Source of the DNA: Stenopsyche tienmushanensis
Taxonomy: Eukaryota > Arthropoda > Insecta > Trichoptera > Stenopsychidae
NCBI GenBank assembly: GCA_008973525.1
Contig: WACJ01000430.1
Span: forward strand, 62,001 to 126,000
DNA length: 64,000 bases
Reading direction: 5' to 3'
Shown: positions 61,655 to 64,000 of the stretch, piece after piece
How the letters are laid out: each line of letters starts with the position of its first letter
Position numbering within the stretch: position 1 is the stretch's first letter
Program-made: the position numbers and the translations under genes
The notes under the pieces: generated by a model
Told to the model about the DNA's origin: nothing
Seen by the model: only the letters and a program-made list of their open reading frames with translations
The model's database searches: none

Positions 61655-62254
61655 ATGGGGCTCATACAAAAACCGACATTCTTCAAAACCGGTTTACGGT
61701 TATTGGGTTTTGAACGAAACCGGTTTTCAGTTTTGAAAAATACATGATATAAAAAATTAAAATAACAGATATATTAAAATTATTCGAATGTTAAAAGCGT
61801 TACACAGCTTTTAACAATCAATAATCATAACAAAATATGTAGTTATTATTGCAAAAATTATTATTTCTAGTCGTCGTTTAGAGATGTTATTGAAGCAAAA
61901 AATAAAATATTAATCCTAAATTTATTCTGCTTTATTTAGGGAATGCATTGTCAGAAAACATAATACATCAAACGTTTGAACTTTTGTACTCGAAAACTTC
62001 CGATGAGTTCCATTAACAACTTTTTTTGTGTTTCAATGGTTTTCGTGTTTTAACAAAAAATCAAATGTCAATATAATCTTGATATAGGAGTTCAAAGGGT
62101 TAAACAATATTTTTCGTCCAAAATTCTTATATAGTGGAAATTTAATTTTTATATTCAAAACCGGATTTTAGGATAAAAAACCAATAACCGTAAACCGGTT
62201 TTGAAGAATGTCTTTTTTTCCCCTAAAAACCGGGTTTAGATTTTATCGTCCATG
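61655..62254. mobile_element. Non-autonomous element with perfect 31-bp inverted repeats
   Basis: 61676-61706 and 62181-62211 are exact reverse complements over 31 bases, starting ACATTCTTCAAAACCGGTTT. Weaker inverted similarity continues on both sides, with TCATGG at both outer edges. The AACCGG-rich ends resemble some hAT elements, but no 8-bp duplication is visible. The roughly 470-base interior has no open frame. Perfect arms suggest recent activity or conversion. Confidence 0.7.
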
Positions 62255-62259
62255 ACCAA

Positions 62260-64000
62260 TATAATAATACCACGTTCATCGTATAGATAAATTAAATAAA
62301 CAAGGGATTTAGATTCCCTATGAGTTGTCGCTAATCGCACAAGAGCATTAAAAAAAATAGCTCGTTTTTGCAGTTAGTTGTGATTTGCTATGAAAATGAA
62401 AAGATAATACTGTACAATAAATCTAGCAGATAACATTGATTTTTTTTTTATTCCAAGGACTTTTTCCTATGCCTAAAACAGCATTAACGACAATTCATTT
62501 AGAATTACTTAAACTTCATCAGAAAGTCATAAAAGTAATTTTGATTAACAAGAAATGTAAATAAATCCTGCAAAATTAGCAAAAGATTCCAGATTTAAGT
62601 TTTTGTCTCACTGCTTTTATGCAATAAACAATAAACAGAAATAAAGATACATCAAGCTTGATTTAAATACTATTAATTTAATCAATAGATACGTATAACA
62701 TTCGACTACAATGATCGACCACACACATTACAAGCCACCATCAAAAAATCTCAAACAATAATTTATGAAATACTGTCGAACACTTTTTTTTATCAGAGAT
62801 GTAATAAAATAGAAACGAATTATAATAGTCTATTAAAGTAAGCGCTATACTTATTTAATAAAATAGATTTTTTCTTTGCGCCTTGAATGACTACTGACTA
62901 TTCAATTATGTTGTTATTTTATTATAAACGGTATAATAAAAAATAATTAGATCTATATAGTTAGAACATATCCGATACGATTGAAATACAAAGACATAAT
63001 AATAAAAGTGATCCATACTTGAGTACAACAAACAGGAATCTGTTGAGGTCTGGTAGCCTGGGGGGCGAAAACTGATACGGATGCCGAAGGTTAAACCTTT
63101 TTTTAATTGATGGATATCCGATATGAAGATTTAATATCGTTCATAATATTTTAGTATAAAAATTAAATTTTTATCCAAGAATGATTTTGCCATGATTTTT
63201 CAAGAATATTCATTTTTTCAGATCGCTGTCCTCTAAAAAGCGCAACAACAAAGAAACTTTTTTTCTGAGTAATATTAATGTACATCAATGTCAAGTAATT
63301 TGCAACAACGTTTTTTATGGTGTACAATTTCGACTCAACAGGATAAGATACTCTTAGTTTAAACTACAGAAATTATATTGTGTCAATTGTTAAGACCTTC
63401 AAGCACTATTAATCGTTATTAAAAACTATCGCCCAACAAAGTACGCATTGTCCTCACGGTACCAATTATGAGGATAATTGTGTTCAAAATTCATCACAAT
63501 AATTTTCATGCAAACATTAGCACATCATGTCACTTTCTATTTCATAACATTACGAAAACTCTCATATGGTCGATCTTAAATTGTTCAAATTTTTCTGACC
63601 CAAATGATCGGTGAAAATCAATCTTCCTCGTTTATTCATCGTAATTATATCCAGTCAATATGATTAACAGGTATCATAAATAAATCATATTTAAGTAAAC
63701 GTTTTGATCCTCTATCAGATGCAATAAGTCAACGTCTAGCCAATGTAAGTCAAGTTCGTCTGAAGCCAGTTTTAAGTCGTTAAGTAATTTCTCGCAATAT
63801 CATTATAATAACAAGATACAAATATTTTTTTTAATTTTCGATGCAAAATTGAATTATAATTAATCGCAAGAATTGACTTGATTTATAATTTTTACACCCT
63901 CTCGTAATTTATATGAAAGCTAACCGTCGACATTGATCAGGGTTGAATACCTAAGGGTTGAACAAAACAAATCACTCCAATATGTATAGTTCAATGTACA
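62260..64000. other. AT-rich DNA to the end of the window
   Basis: No gene or repeat is recognised. A short GC-richer piece near 63040-63090 (GGTAGCCTGGGGGGCG) stands alone. Confidence 0.5.

Overview
The window is very AT-rich intergenic and intronic animal DNA, with GC-richer islands at exons and some repeats. It carries spliceosomal introns, several Tc1/mariner and Tigger/pogo relics, hAT relics, TTAA-flanked miniature elements and a LINE fragment. Gene content (an UNC-93-type membrane protein and a histidine acid phosphatase) and base composition fit an insect, perhaps a hymenopteran. The order is an inference; no decisive marker is present. There is no bacterial, plasmid, phage or CRISPR content.

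Layout. 1-9.1 kb: AT-rich DNA with a dead mariner (2086-3271). 9.1-10.4 kb: an apparently intronless histidine acid phosphatase copy on the + strand, broken by two frameshifts. 11.3-11.6 kb: a hAT-type miniature element. 14.1-24.7 kb: the one gene that reads as intact, a UNC-93-like multi-pass membrane protein on the - strand. I assembled it from nine exons that join in frame with canonical splice sites and end at a stop codon (554 residues from the Met at 24655). Two further upstream pieces, a phase-compatible exon at 37591-37669 and a leader-like exon with an NRF-1-type palindrome at 43.0-43.3 kb, may extend this gene to about 43.3 kb. If so, it spans nearly half the window and most transposon relics up to 43 kb sit in its introns.

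25-64 kb is otherwise dominated by mobile-element debris: mariner copies at 28.9-29.4, 29.7-31.0, 44.6-45.4 and 51.0-51.2 kb; Tigger-like elements at 39.35-40.43 kb and nested at 55.35-56.57 kb; a hAT transposase pseudogene at 48.0-49.5 kb; a TTAA-flanked hairpin element at 25.65 kb with relatives at 50.6 and 57.9 kb; a 30-bp minisatellite at 35.4 kb; and an element with perfect 31-bp inverted repeats at 61.7-62.2 kb. The most interesting structure is at 55.24-56.80 kb. Inverted TTAACACATT ends enclose a Tigger-like element, which is itself interrupted by a second Tigger-like element in the opposite orientation, so at least two and possibly three insertions are stacked.

The phosphatase and the UNC-93-like gene are unrelated neighbours with no sign of shared function. 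I found no convincing new biological system. The most useful results are the reconstructed UNC-93-like gene, its possible remote first exons, and the nested transposon stack.
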